From positions 1 to 64,000 of the forward strand of contig REDH01000196.1 of assembly GCA_007693585.1 (NCBI GenBank): a stretch of DNA of 64,000 bases, written 5' to 3'. The notes under the pieces were generated by a model. It ran no database searches and was not told the DNA's origin. It was given only the letters and a program-made list of their open reading frames with translations. The translations under genes were made by a program, and so were the position numbers. Position 1 is the stretch's first letter; each line of letters starts with the position of its first letter. Origin of the DNA: Deltaproteobacteria bacterium (lineage in GTDB: Bacteria > Myxococcota_A > Bradymonadia > REDH01). Positions 26,397 through 35,409 of this stretch are shown in pieces.

Positions 26397-27944
26397 TCAC
26401 ACCACCCCCCCGGGCGTGTCGTCCAGGACGCACTCGAACCGGACGAACCGCTTCATCGCCTCGAGATCGGGCGCCAGGTACCGATCCTCCTCGAGGAACG
26501 AAACGCGCCCACGTATCTGGCCCAGCAAGTCGGCGCATCCCCGACCCGGGCGCAACGGATGCCGCAGGTCCACCGCCTGCGCGGCGATCAGAAGCTCGAT
26601 ACCGACGATCTGCTCGGCCAACTCGAGGATCGCAAAGGCGTGACGGCCTGCATGGTGGCCCATCGACACATGATCCTCCATGTTGGCCGAGGTCGGGATC
26701 GAGTCCACGCTGGCCGGATGCGCAAGAATCCTCCCCTCCGCCACAAGCGCTGCGGCGACGTACTGCGGGATCATGTGGCCGCTGTTCAGACCGGGTTGCG
26801 AGACGAGGAACGCGGGCAGACCCTCGTTGAACGCCTTGTCGACGATCTTGGCCGATCGACGCTCCGAGATGTTCCCGATCTCCGCCACGGCGATCTTGAG
26901 ATAGTCCAAGGCCATGGCCACCGGCTGACCGTGGAAGTTGCCTCCCGAGAGGATGTCGCCATCGTCGGGAAACACGAGCGGGTTGTCCGTGACCGCGTTC
27001 GCCTCGCCAAGAAGCACGCTGGCCACGTGTCGCGCGGCGTCGAGACTCGCGCCATGAACCTGTGGCGCGCACCGCAGGCAGTACGAGTCCTGGACGTACT
27101 CCTTCTTGCCCGGCACGGTCGACGGGTCGGCACCGGCGAGTTGGGATCCCTCGCAGAGCCGGCGAATCCGCCGAGCGCTCTCGATCTGACCCGGACGACC
27201 CCGCAGGACATGAATCCGCTCGTCGAACGCCTCCAGCCGTCCCGCGACGGCCTCGAGCGAGAGCGCACACGCCGCATCCGCGATGCGCAACAGACGGCGA
27301 AAGCGATGCAGCACCACCAACCCCAGCGACGTCATGGCCTGGGTGCCGTTGAGCAGGGCGAGCCCCTCCTTGAACGTCAGCCGCCGAGGAGAAAGCCCTG
27401 CCTCCCGCATCGCCTCCAGCGCCGGCTTGCGTTCCCCCGCCACCACCACCTCGCCCACCCCGATGATCGGCAGGACCATGTGCGCCAGCGGGCACAGATC
27501 CCCACTCGCACCCACACTGCCATGCTCCGGCACGACCGGGTGAATGCCCCGGTTCAGCAGATCCACGAGCAGCTGCAGCGTCTCCACCCGCACACCGGAG
27601 TGTCCCTGGACGAGCGCGGCGACCCGCAGAAGCATCATCCCGCGTACGACCGACTCCGGCAGAGGGGCCCCCACACCGCACGCATGACTCAGAATGAGCT
27701 TCTCCTGCATCCGCTCCGCATCGGATGGATCGATCAGCGTGTCCCGGTTCGAGCCAAAGCCGGTCGTGATGCCGTAGATCACACGTCCCTCATCCACCTC
27801 GGACGCGACGAACGCCGCACAGGCACTCACCCGCTCCACCGCCGAGGCGCTCAGCACAACCGGAGCCCGGTCCCAGACCACGCGCGCGAACGCATCGAGG
27901 TCCACGGGCACATCTCCGATCTCGACCGCATCCCCATCGCGCAT
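26397..27944 (-). CDS. hutH: Histidine ammonia-lyase
   Basis: 515 residues. The MIO prosthetic group forms from Ala146-Ser147-Gly148 in GSVGASGDLCPLAH. The active-site loop YGITTGFG (57-64) and the histidine-type selectivity residues Ser86-His87 (LILSHACG) support histidine rather than phenylalanine or tyrosine as substrate. The enzyme converts histidine to urocanate, the first step of histidine degradation. No hutU, hutI or hutG is nearby. An AAGGA ribosome site lies five bases before the ATG at 27944. A conserved Tyr and QDSYCLRCAPQVHG complete the fingerprint. Confidence 0.92.
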   Translation of the reverse strand: MRDGDAVEIGDVPVDLDAFARVVWDRAPVVLSASAVERVSACAAFVASEVDEGRVIYGITTGFGSNRDTLIDPSDAERMQEKLILSHACGVGAPLPESVVRGMMLLRVAALVQGHSGVRVETLQLLVDLLNRGIHPVVPEHGSVGASGDLCPLAHMVLPIIGVGEVVVAGERKPALEAMREAGLSPRRLTFKEGLALLNGTQAMTSLGLVVLHRFRRLLRIADAACALSLEAVAGRLEAFDERIHVLRGRPGQIESARRIRRLCEGSQLAGADPSTVPGKKEYVQDSYCLRCAPQVHGASLDAARHVASVLLGEANAVTDNPLVFPDDGDILSGGNFHGQPVAMALDYLKIAVAEIGNISERRSAKIVDKAFNEGLPAFLVSQPGLNSGHMIPQYVAAALVAEGRILAHPASVDSIPTSANMEDHVSMGHHAGRHAFAILELAEQIVGIELLIAAQAVDLRHPLRPGRGCADLLGQIRGRVSFLEEDRYLAPDLEAMKRFVRFECVLDDTPGGVV

Positions 27945-28088
27945 GTTCCTTCCCCCTGTGGGTACGCCGCCGCCCCGTGACCACGATGTGCGCGGTTACC
28001 CCGGGACGCGCAGGCCGGCAACCCGGCTGCTGCAACTCTCCCTCCCCGTCGAGGGTCGACCCGGGGCGTCCCGGACGAAGACCGGGGC

Positions 28089-28118
28089 TTGCAAGGAATC
28101 CCCCACTCGACATAGGAC
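28089..28118 (+). promoter_or_regulatory. Candidate promoter of the HAD phosphatase gene
   Basis: TTGCAA (28089-28094), 18-base spacer, TAGGAC (28113-28118), 63 bases before the ATG. The rest of the 236-base gap to hutH shows nothing else clear. Confidence 0.4.
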
Positions 28119-28180
28119 GACCCGGCCCCCTCGGGGATCCGCAACCCGCTCCGCCCCACCCCTCTCCCGGACCGAACCCC

Positions 28181-29134
28181 ATGGCGGAATTCGACGGCTG
28201 GCCGGACGAGGCCTCCGAAGCCCTCGCCCGCGTCCTCGACCAGCATCGCATCGACCGCGACGACGACGGGGCGACGCGGCCCGTGATCGCGCTCGACTTC
28301 GACAACACCTGCATCCTTGGCGATGTCGGCGAAACCATCCACTACGTCCTCTGCGATCGGTTCTCCTATGCCCTCGACGATGAAGACTTCTGGGGGGTCA
28401 TCGCACCCGAGGACGGCCGGGAACGCCTGCGCAATTCCTGGAGGGAACTCCGCAGGCAGGGGGTGACCGATGCATCGCAGGGCGAGGACGCACAGGCCTT
28501 CGCGAACGATCTCATCGCCGTCTACGCCAGGCGCGCGGCACGCCTCGGCAAGGAAGCCGCCTATCAGTGGGCGCCCCGCATGCACGCCGGACTGTCGCGC
28601 ACATGGCTGCACCGGGCCGCCCTCGCACACTTCGAAGCGGAAGGCAGCGCCCCCCTGCGAACGGAGGAGCGGATTGCACCCGACGGGGTACGACTCGTCA
28701 TGCAACGGGGACTCCGCGTGAGACCGGCCTTTCGCGAGCTGATCGCCCTCTTCTCGGAGAACGGGTTCGCGGTGTGGGTCGTCAGCGCCACGAACAGCTG
28801 GACCGTTCAGGCGGTCGCGCCCCATCTCGGCGTATCCTCCCGCCGGATCATCGGCAACGCCTGTCGCGTCGAAGGGGACCGGATCACCGATGTCCGCGAG
28901 GGGCCCACGACCTGGCGACGCGGAAAGGTCGAGGCGATCCAGCAGGCCGTGGGACGCCCACCGGTGCTCGCGGTCGGAGACACGTGGACGGATCTGGAGA
29001 TGCTGGAGAGCGCCACGGATCTGGCGATCCTCGTGGATCGCGGCGACCCCGAGCTTGCATCGATCGCGGACGAACGGGGCTGGCTGCGCGTCCCGGCCGG
29101 ATTCTTCGACCTGGAATCGCCTCGGCTGTCCTGA
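28181..29134 (+). CDS. HAD-superfamily phosphatase (SerB-like)
   Basis: 317 residues. HAD motif I is DFDNT (Asp39 nucleophile, Asp41 acid/base), motif II is the Ser in VVSATN (about 204), the Lys lies in WRRGKVEAI, and motif IV is GDTWTDLEM (about 266-274). A helical cap insert of about 130 residues lies between motifs I and II, as in phosphoserine-phosphatase-like (type IB) members. The substrate is not predictable. ATG 28181 was chosen because upstream sequence is Pro-rich and antisense to the hutH promoter region. Cytoplasmic. Confidence 0.87.
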   Translation: MAEFDGWPDEASEALARVLDQHRIDRDDDGATRPVIALDFDNTCILGDVGETIHYVLCDRFSYALDDEDFWGVIAPEDGRERLRNSWRELRRQGVTDASQGEDAQAFANDLIAVYARRAARLGKEAAYQWAPRMHAGLSRTWLHRAALAHFEAEGSAPLRTEERIAPDGVRLVMQRGLRVRPAFRELIALFSENGFAVWVVSATNSWTVQAVAPHLGVSSRRIIGNACRVEGDRITDVREGPTTWRRGKVEAIQQAVGRPPVLAVGDTWTDLEMLESATDLAILVDRGDPELASIADERGWLRVPAGFFDLESPRLS

Positions 29135-29180
29135 CGTCGAGGCCGGACCAGGGGCCCTCTGCAGTACGCCCGAGACCGAC

Positions 29181-29197
29181 GCCGGGCGCACCCCGGC
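29181..29197. terminator. GC hairpin between convergent genes
   Basis: GCCGGG (29181-29186) and CCCGGC (29192-29197) form a six-pair stem with a five-base loop between the convergent HAD and FHA-DUF4388 genes. There is no T-run, so this is weak. Confidence 0.25.
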
Positions 29198-29209
29198 ACC
29201 GGGCCGGCT

Positions 29210-30307
29210 TCAGCCGACGTGTTCGACGTAGTCTCCCTTCAGCAGGGCCAGAAGCTGCTGATAGGTGTCGAGGTCACTCGACTCGGCCCGGTTGAGGATC
29301 GTCTCCACCATCCCGTAGTTGATCACGAGTTGCAGCGCATCGAGCTGCTCCGGAGAGAGGTCCCGCAGCTTCGACTCGAGGGGCCGCTTGATGGTCAGCA
29401 CGTCGTCGTAATCCGGAAGATCCCCGAGATTGTTGATCTCGTCGTGCAGCCGCATCGCCTCCATCATGAGGCTCGTTGTGGGCAGCTCGATCTCCTTGTC
29501 GAAGGCGGGCACCTCCGCGGAGGCATTGAACGCGAACTCGCCCGATTCCCAGGTCAGGACGCGGTAGGCGACCTTCTCCGGATCGGCGTCGATCTCCCCG
29601 TTGACCGAGACGAACACCAGGTCCCCGTTCCGGAGGTAGAGTGTCGCCTCGCGACCACTCTCCTGGGTGAGCTGAACCGTGCCGTTCTTCCGGGCGGAGG
29701 CGAAGAGCATGAGGAGATCGGGAAGAGGCACCTCGCGGATGTCGCCGGTCATGGAGCCGACCATGGTCCGCTTCGCCGAACGCGCATCGTCCTCGGGGGA
29801 CTCCTCGGGCGCCGGCTCCTCCGCAGGGGCCACGACCTCCTCCGGAGCCGCGCCCGCCGCGACCGCCCCCGCGCCGATCGCGCTCATGGCCTGCGTCGCG
29901 CTGGCGGGAGCGCGAGGGGGCGAAGCCGGCGGGGGCGCAGGCTTGTTGACGACCCCCGTGTCCACGGGCGCCGACGGGGCCGAACGCGAAGCTCCGGTGC
30001 GCGAGATGAGCTTGATGATGGACGTCCCGAAGAGAATCCGATCCCCCTCGCGCAGCTCGACGTTTCCGACGCGCTCGCCGTTCACGAACGAACCGTTGGT
30101 GCTGTTGAGATCCTGAAGGATCGGCTGGCCCGAGCGAACGAATACCTTCGCATGCTGCCGGGACACCATGTCCTCGACCACCACGAGATCGCACTCGTGG
30201 CTCCGGCCAATGAGGTATTCGCGGCCTTCCTCGAGCAGGAATTCCTGCCCCTGGTACTTGCCGGAAATGAACTTGAGCAACCAGATCCTGTTCTCGCTCT
30301 CGCTCAC
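29210..30307 (-). CDS. FHA domain protein with C-terminal DUF4388 domain
   Basis: 365 residues. An N-terminal FHA domain (about 1-103; GRS 34-36, SRQH 49-52, NSTNG 68-72) binds phosphothreonine. An Ala/Pro/Glu linker (about 105-180) leads to a DUF4388 (PATAN-like) domain at about 185-300, with GDIREVPLPDLLMLFASARKNG and a WESGEFAF-type strand, which occurs in myxobacterial and cyanobacterial regulators. A helical tail follows. The protein probably relays kinase signals through protein contacts. GTG 30307 was chosen because AGAGGG lies five bases upstream and the FHA fold begins there; upstream codons look non-coding. Confidence 0.88.
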   Translation of the reverse strand: MSESENRIWLLKFISGKYQGQEFLLEEGREYLIGRSHECDLVVVEDMVSRQHAKVFVRSGQPILQDLNSTNGSFVNGERVGNVELREGDRILFGTSIIKLISRTGASRSAPSAPVDTGVVNKPAPPPASPPRAPASATQAMSAIGAGAVAAGAAPEEVVAPAEEPAPEESPEDDARSAKRTMVGSMTGDIREVPLPDLLMLFASARKNGTVQLTQESGREATLYLRNGDLVFVSVNGEIDADPEKVAYRVLTWESGEFAFNASAEVPAFDKEIELPTTSLMMEAMRLHDEINNLGDLPDYDDVLTIKRPLESKLRDLSPEQLDALQLVINYGMVETILNRAESSDLDTYQQLLALLKGDYVEHVG

Positions 30308-30557
30308 CGTTCCCTCTCGACCTGTGGTCTGGATGCGCCGACCCTTCGCACCGTCAACCCCCATCCTGAACCGTCGTCGCGCACGTTCCGGCCCCCGGAA
30401 AGCACCGAACGCCACCGCACCGGGCCGCCTGTACTGTACCACCCGGCCCCGATGTGCAAGTCAGTGCATCCGCGAACCCGCACATCCCAACCTCTTGCCA
30501 TGATTCCGGCCACCACGCAATTCTGCGCAGCCCATCCCCCGCAACTCGCCCTCCACC

Positions 30558-30944
30558 GTGCTCCACGCCTTCCTCGCCATCCTCCTCCTCGGACTCCTGG
30601 CCCTCGCGCTGAACCACCTGCTCCATGGACTCGCGCCAGCACTCCCCGCGCCGACACGATGTCGAGATTGCTTCGACGACGACGAGCTCGTCCTCTATAC
30701 TCTGCCCACAACGTGCCCCGAGATCCCTCGGGAGCACGCCATTCTGCTCAAGCGCTGCGCCCTTCTGGCCGCTGCGCTGCGACATGACGCCCACCAGCGG
30801 CCGGAGGCCATCGAACTGCGCCGGCGCATTCTCCGCACGGCCAGCGCGCTCCCCCATGACCACCGGTCCCGCGAACCCCTCGCCCGCCTCGCGGCCAGGG
30901 CAGTCCGTCTCTCCCATGCACCGCACATCGAGGAGTCCACGTGA
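30558..30944 (+). CDS. Small membrane-anchored hypothetical protein
   Basis: 128 residues. A strongly hydrophobic N-terminal helix (about 3-20) is followed by a Cys pair (CRDC, 35-38), an acidic patch and an Arg/Leu/Ala-rich helical region. No family is recognised. The GTG start has no clear ribosome site, but its stop overlaps the next start as GTGA at 30941-30944, which supports a real, translationally coupled gene. Confidence 0.6.
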   Translation: MLHAFLAILLLGLLALALNHLLHGLAPALPAPTRCRDCFDDDELVLYTLPTTCPEIPREHAILLKRCALLAAALRHDAHQRPEAIELRRRILRTASALPHDHRSREPLARLAARAVRLSHAPHIEEST

Positions 30945-31705
30945 CCCGTCCCCTCTTCCGGTTCCTCTTCGCCCCGTCGATCCTCCTCCTCCTCGGACTC
31001 GCCATCGCACAGATCGCCGGCTGCGCCGACGACGACGATCTGACCGGAGGGCCCACGCTGCCGCCCTCGACAGAGTGCCCGCCCTGCCCCGCCGGACGCA
31101 CCTGCGTCCTCCAGGACGGTGTGCCACTCTGCCTCGCACCGAACTGCGGAGACGCCGTCTGCGCCGAAGGCGCCGCCTGCATCGACGGCCAGTGCCAGTT
31201 CGTCGACCGCGTCTGCGACCCGGAATGCGAGAGCGGACAGATCTGCGTCTACGGCAACTGCATCACCGAGTACTCCACCTCCAACGTCTGCGACCCGTGG
31301 AAGGAGTGCGAACGTCGATGCGTTCGACCGACGGGAGGAGTGGACGCCGTCTGCCTCGCAGCCTGCGAGACATCGCGCTCGGGAACCTGCCTCGGATGCC
31401 TCGAACAGCTGCAGGCCTGCGAAAGCCGGGAGAACTGCGTGGGCAGCGCCACCGACTGCTGCCCCGATCGCTTCTGCGCATGCTTCCCCGAGAACCCGGG
31501 ATGCTCCGACACACCATGCGACATCTGCTACCGGGAGAGCGATGACTCGGCCACCTTCCAGGCCTGCATCAACGACACCCCCGCCTGCTCCTCCTGCCTC
31601 CAGCCGTTCAGCACCTGCAGGGACGCTGGTGGCTCGACCGCCGACTGCATCGACGAACTGTGCCTGTGCCTGTCCCCCAGCGTGGAATCGAGCTGCGCCA
31701 ACTGA
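30941..31705 (+). CDS. Cys-rich lipoprotein
   Basis: 254 residues. Signal peptide ending in lipobox IAGC (Cys28) and an Asp-rich +2/+3 region. The mature part holds about 34 cysteines, starting with a C-x2-C-x5-C / C-x4-C-x5-C-x4-C series like the modules in the giant Cys-rich protein, then a less regular C-terminal half (CERRC, CLGCLEQLQAC, DCCPDRFCACF) more like eukaryotic secreted Cys-rich repeats. Function unknown; extracytoplasmic disulfide-stabilised. GAGGAG lies five to eight bases before the GTG. It is coupled to the preceding small membrane protein and ends seven bases from the convergent dinB stop. Confidence 0.8.
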   Translation: MTRPLFRFLFAPSILLLLGLAIAQIAGCADDDDLTGGPTLPPSTECPPCPAGRTCVLQDGVPLCLAPNCGDAVCAEGAACIDGQCQFVDRVCDPECESGQICVYGNCITEYSTSNVCDPWKECERRCVRPTGGVDAVCLAACETSRSGTCLGCLEQLQACESRENCVGSATDCCPDRFCACFPENPGCSDTPCDICYRESDDSATFQACINDTPACSSCLQPFSTCRDAGGSTADCIDELCLCLSPSVESSCAN

Positions 31706-31712
31706 TGCAGTC

Positions 31713-33011
31713 CTAGCTGTCCCCCCCCGGCCTCGACCGACCGCCCGACACGGCCGCCACAGAGGCTCGACGAACCGCACCGCGGCCAAATCGACGCTCC
31801 ACCGCGTCCAGCGCCTCTCCCAGACGCGACGCCGCCTTCAGATCCGGTACGACGCTTCCATCGCCGGACCCACCAAACAGCTCCAGCTGACCGTCCGACT
31901 CGCTCGACCGAAGCCCCGTCGCCGTGACGCCCACCAGACGCAGCGCCCCGAGCCGGCCCAGCCGTTCCAGCAACGGATCCAGCCCCCACCAGAGACCCGC
32001 CGACGAGTCCACGGACCGCTCGAGTCGCTGCTCACGGGTCATCGTACGAAACGACGAGTCCCGCAGCTTCAGCCGAACGCCCGAGGCCCGCAGACCCTCC
32101 GCGCGAAGCCCTGCGGCCACCTCGTCCACCAGCGGAAGAAGCACGGCACGAACCGCCGCAACGCCGACGATGTCCTCGGGCAGCGTGCGCTCCGCACCGA
32201 GCGACTTGCGCACGCGACCACCGCACACCGGTGCGTCATCGTGTCCGAGCGCGAGCCGGTGCAACGACGGACCCGCCGAGCCGAGAACGCGGGCCAGCGC
32301 CGCCGGGCCGAGCGCGACCACATCCGCCACCGTGAACACCCCCATGCGCTGCAGCCGCTCACACGTCCGCGGGCCCACCCCCGGGAGGCGCTCCACCGGA
32401 AGCGGCGCCAGAAACGCGCGCTCCGTCCCCGGAAGGCACACCGTGACCCCATCCGGCTTGTTCATGTCGGAGGCGATCTTCGCCAGCCGCCGCCCACTCC
32501 CCACACCCACCGAGGCCGTCAACCCCAGCCGCTTTCGAACCGTCGCACGCAGAAGCTCCGCAGCCTCGACCGGAGCCCCATGCACCCGCCCCGTGCCCGT
32601 CATGTCAAGCCACGCCTCGTCCAGACCGAGCGGCTCCACCACCGGACTGAACTCCTCCAGAATCGCGATCAACAACCGAGACACCTGCACATAGTGATCC
32701 ATCCGCGGAGCGACCACGATGGCCATCGGGCAACGACGACGCGCCTCCTCCATCGGCATGGCACTGCGCACCCCGTACCGACGCGCCTCGTACGAGGCCG
32801 TCGTCACCACAGCACGACGACCCGAACCCCCGACCACCACCGCACGGCCCCGCAGCTCCTTCCGATCCCGTTGCTCGATCGACGCGTAGAACGCGTCCAT
32901 GTCGACGTGGAACACCACCCGCGACCAGCCGGCATCCTCCCCTCCTCGGCCAGACCCCTCCCGAACCGCCCCAAGGGAATCTCTTGCATCGCGGGTTGTG
33001 TTGTCCGACAC
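31713..33011 (-). CDS. dinB: DNA polymerase IV (Y family)
   Basis: 432 residues. The Y-family palm has HVDMDAFYASIEQ (Asp37 metal ligand), the steric YEARRYGVRSAMP segment and LGLDEAWLDMTG (Asp131-Glu132). Two helix-hairpin-helix motifs (LPGVGPRTCERL, and the preceding LAKIASDMNKPDG thumb) and a little-finger domain complete it. It performs error-prone translesion synthesis. The C-terminus includes QLELFG, resembling the clamp-binding peptide of DinB proteins. GTG 33011 was chosen because GGAGG lies four bases upstream; it leaves about 33 residues before the polymerase core. Confidence 0.92.
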   Translation of the reverse strand: MSDNTTRDARDSLGAVREGSGRGGEDAGWSRVVFHVDMDAFYASIEQRDRKELRGRAVVVGGSGRRAVVTTASYEARRYGVRSAMPMEEARRRCPMAIVVAPRMDHYVQVSRLLIAILEEFSPVVEPLGLDEAWLDMTGTGRVHGAPVEAAELLRATVRKRLGLTASVGVGSGRRLAKIASDMNKPDGVTVCLPGTERAFLAPLPVERLPGVGPRTCERLQRMGVFTVADVVALGPAALARVLGSAGPSLHRLALGHDDAPVCGGRVRKSLGAERTLPEDIVGVAAVRAVLLPLVDEVAAGLRAEGLRASGVRLKLRDSSFRTMTREQRLERSVDSSAGLWWGLDPLLERLGRLGALRLVGVTATGLRSSESDGQLELFGGSGDGSVVPDLKAASRLGEALDAVERRFGRGAVRRASVAAVSGGRSRPGGDS

Positions 33012-33107
33012 GGTACCTCCGACATGGCCCGCAGGAGCGACTCGCCTCATCGCGAAGTGCCCACCGGGCCGCTCCCGCGCAAGCCCCCTCTCCACCCCCG
33101 TGCTGCC

Positions 33108-33551
33108 ATGGCCCTCCCCCGCATCGCCCACCTCCTCTGCATCGCCGGACTGGCCCTGGTCCTCGCCACCGCCTGCCGAGCCCAGCCCGCCGAACCGGAG
33201 CCTCCGCAGGAAGACGAACCGGAACAGGAGGCCGCTCCCGAGGAGGAAGACGACTCCGACGACGATACCGACGAACCGGATACGCGCCCCGAAGAGGCTG
33301 CAGGCGCCGAGCTGGAAGGCACCGCGGAAAGCGATGCCGACCTCTCCCCCCCACCCCTCCCTACCCTCAGCGCTCCGAGGGAACTGCGCCTCGATCACCA
33401 GCGCTTGGACCTCTCGCTCACGCCCCGGACGTCCCCCGCCACCGGCGGGCTGCGCTCGAGCCCCGACGGAAGCCTGCAGCTCCAGCGTCGCCCCACGACG
33501 CTTCGCCTCGACTCCGGCGCCAGCAGCCTCGAGCCCTCGACCTCACCCTGA
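33108..33551 (+). CDS. Small acidic lipoprotein
   Basis: 147 residues. Signal peptide with lipobox LATAC (Cys23) followed by a strongly acidic, Glu/Asp/Pro-rich region (about 30-85) and a Leu/Arg/Ser/Pro-rich tail. No domain is recognised and it is probably largely disordered. ATG 33108 was chosen; ATG 33024 is possible but would put 28 Arg/Pro-rich residues before the signal. It is divergent from dinB, and its TGA directly abuts the TCA of the convergent mtnA stop (TGATCA at 33549-33554). Confidence 0.65.
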   Translation: MALPRIAHLLCIAGLALVLATACRAQPAEPEPPQEDEPEQEAAPEEEDDSDDDTDEPDTRPEEAAGAELEGTAESDADLSPPPLPTLSAPRELRLDHQRLDLSLTPRTSPATGGLRSSPDGSLQLQRRPTTLRLDSGASSLEPSTSP

Positions 33552-34625
33552 TCAGGCGCCCCCCCCAAGGTCACGCAGTGACCCGGAAAACGGCGGGCGC
33601 GCCACACCCAGCTCCGTCACGATGGACGTGATCAACTCCGCCGGCGTGACATCGAAGGCCGGATGCAGCGCACGCGCACCCTCCGGCGCGATCCGCACAC
33701 CAGCAAGCTCGAGTACCTCGTCCGCGGAACGCTCCTCGATGGGAATGTCCTCCCCGGTCGACGTCCGCGGATCCACCGTCGACCACGGAGCCACCACATG
33801 GAAGGGAAGGCCGTGGTGGCGCGCAAGCACCGCCAGACCATAGGTCCCGATCTTGTTGGCCGTATCCCCGTTGGCCGCGATCCGGTCGGCGCCGACCACC
33901 ACCGCCGACACCTGGCCCGTGCGCATCAGGTGGCCCGCCATCCCGTCCGTCGCCAGACTCACCGGGATCCCGTCACGGGCAAGCTCCCACATGGTGAGGC
34001 GCGCTCCCTGGAGGTACGGCCTCGTCTCGCACGCGATCACACCGGTGATCCGACCATCCCGCCAGGCGCTGCGCACCACACCGAGAGCGGTCCCGTATCC
34101 CGCAGTCGCCAGCGAGCCCGTGTTGCAGATCGTGAGCACAGTCCCCCCTGCAGGGAGCAGTCTCGCCCCCGCATCCCCCATCCGCAGGTTTGCATCGAGG
34201 TCCTCCTTCCGGATCGCCTCGGCCTCACGAAGCAGCACGTCCACGTCGACCTCTCCCGCACACTCGCGCACCCGGCCCAGAACACGCTCCAGGGCCCATC
34301 GAAGATTGACCGCGGTCGGCCGCGCTTCGCCGAGCAAGGCCGCCGAAGGCTCCAGATCGACCGCCCGAATCGGGCCGCCAACCTCCTGGCCTGCCAGGAC
34401 CAGGCCATAGGCTGCAGCGACCCCGATGGCCGGCGCACCCCGGACCACCATCGATCGGATCGCGTCCGCCGCCGCACCCGCCGTTCGACAGCGCACCATG
34501 ACCTCTTCCCCGGGAAGAAGCCGCTGGTCGAGCAGCTGCAGGCAACCCGTGGCCGCATCCCCCACCCACGCGACCGCACGGACGGGTTCGGCGCCTTCGG
34601 TCACACGACCTTCCACTCCGCTCAT
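33552..34625 (-). CDS. mtnA: Methylthioribose-1-phosphate isomerase
   Basis: 357 residues, normal for MtnA. Conserved features are RGAPAIG (62-68), the catalytic cysteine in TICNTG (Cys168) and the catalytic aspartate in VGADRIAANGDTANKIGTY (Asp247). It isomerises 5-methylthioribose-1-phosphate to the ribulose form in methionine salvage; eIF2B-like relatives lack this Cys/Asp pair. GGAGGGG precedes the ATG at 34625 by five bases. No other methionine-salvage gene is adjacent. Confidence 0.93.
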   Translation of the reverse strand: MSGVEGRVTEGAEPVRAVAWVGDAATGCLQLLDQRLLPGEEVMVRCRTAGAAADAIRSMVVRGAPAIGVAAAYGLVLAGQEVGGPIRAVDLEPSAALLGEARPTAVNLRWALERVLGRVRECAGEVDVDVLLREAEAIRKEDLDANLRMGDAGARLLPAGGTVLTICNTGSLATAGYGTALGVVRSAWRDGRITGVIACETRPYLQGARLTMWELARDGIPVSLATDGMAGHLMRTGQVSAVVVGADRIAANGDTANKIGTYGLAVLARHHGLPFHVVAPWSTVDPRTSTGEDIPIEERSADEVLELAGVRIAPEGARALHPAFDVTPAELITSIVTELGVARPPFSGSLRDLGGGA

Positions 34626-34765
34626 GCGCCCCTCCGACAGATTGCGCCCGGTCGGCGTCCGCATCCGATACACTTCCGGACACTCCGTCGACCTCATTCG
34701 ACACAGCCTGCACGCAGGCCTGCCGACGTGCAAGCGCCGTCAGCAACGGGTACGGTCGATGGCCC

Positions 34766-35353
34766 TCAGCAGAAGTTCTGCACGATCCACAGGCGGTGAT
34801 CCCGATCGATGACAATGCCGATGCCCTGCTTCCCCCAGTGCCGATGAAGCAGGTTCGCCCGATGCGGAGGACTGTTCAGCCACCCCTCCACCGAGGCCCG
34901 GGCGATCTCGACATCCGACCTCGTCCGCGCGGGCTCGCTTCGACCGCCCTGCACCTGCCTCACGACGGGCACCTGAGGAATCAACGCCAGATTCTCGCCC
35001 CCGGTCAGGAAACGACCGGGGGTGCCCGTGGCCACGCGACAGACGTACCCCCCACGTTCGTACCGCCCCGACAGCGTGCTGCGGCGAAGCGTATGGGTGA
35101 GCTGATCCGCGCGCCGAAGCTTCACGGCATAGTCCCGGGCGACCGTGGCGAGCGCGTCATCCCATCCGAGGGGAGGCAGACCATGGGTCCTCCGCGCGCG
35201 ATTGACTTCCCCGTGAACGAGTTGCTCGAGCTCATCGAGGGCAGGAGACTGCACCGCGGGCGAGAAGCGCAGATCCACCGGGGAGCGGGCGTCCCGAGGC
35301 GGCCCGCCACACCCGATACCCAGGACCACCACGGTCGCGATGAGGCACCGCAT
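34766..35353 (-). CDS. CAP-domain (SCP/PR-1-like) lipoprotein
   Basis: 195 residues. Short signal peptide ending in the lipobox-like GIGC (Cys15). The CAP domain (about 38-195) contains HGEVNRARRTHGLPPL, His87 of the first CAP motif, GGENLA (118-123), WLNSPPHRANLL (158-169) and the closing WIVQNF. The two His and Glu residues form the usual central cavity. Bacterial CAP proteins are secreted and of mostly unknown role. ATG 35353 was chosen as the start of the signal peptide. It is 140 bases upstream of mtnA on the same strand. Confidence 0.9.
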   Translation of the reverse strand: MRCLIATVVVLGIGCGGPPRDARSPVDLRFSPAVQSPALDELEQLVHGEVNRARRTHGLPPLGWDDALATVARDYAVKLRRADQLTHTLRRSTLSGRYERGGYVCRVATGTPGRFLTGGENLALIPQVPVVRQVQGGRSEPARTRSDVEIARASVEGWLNSPPHRANLLHRHWGKQGIGIVIDRDHRLWIVQNFC

Positions 35354-35409
35354 GGGGCATCGCGAACGCGGACCGACGCTCCCGTCGAAAGGATGCCCTG
35401 TCCCGCGCT

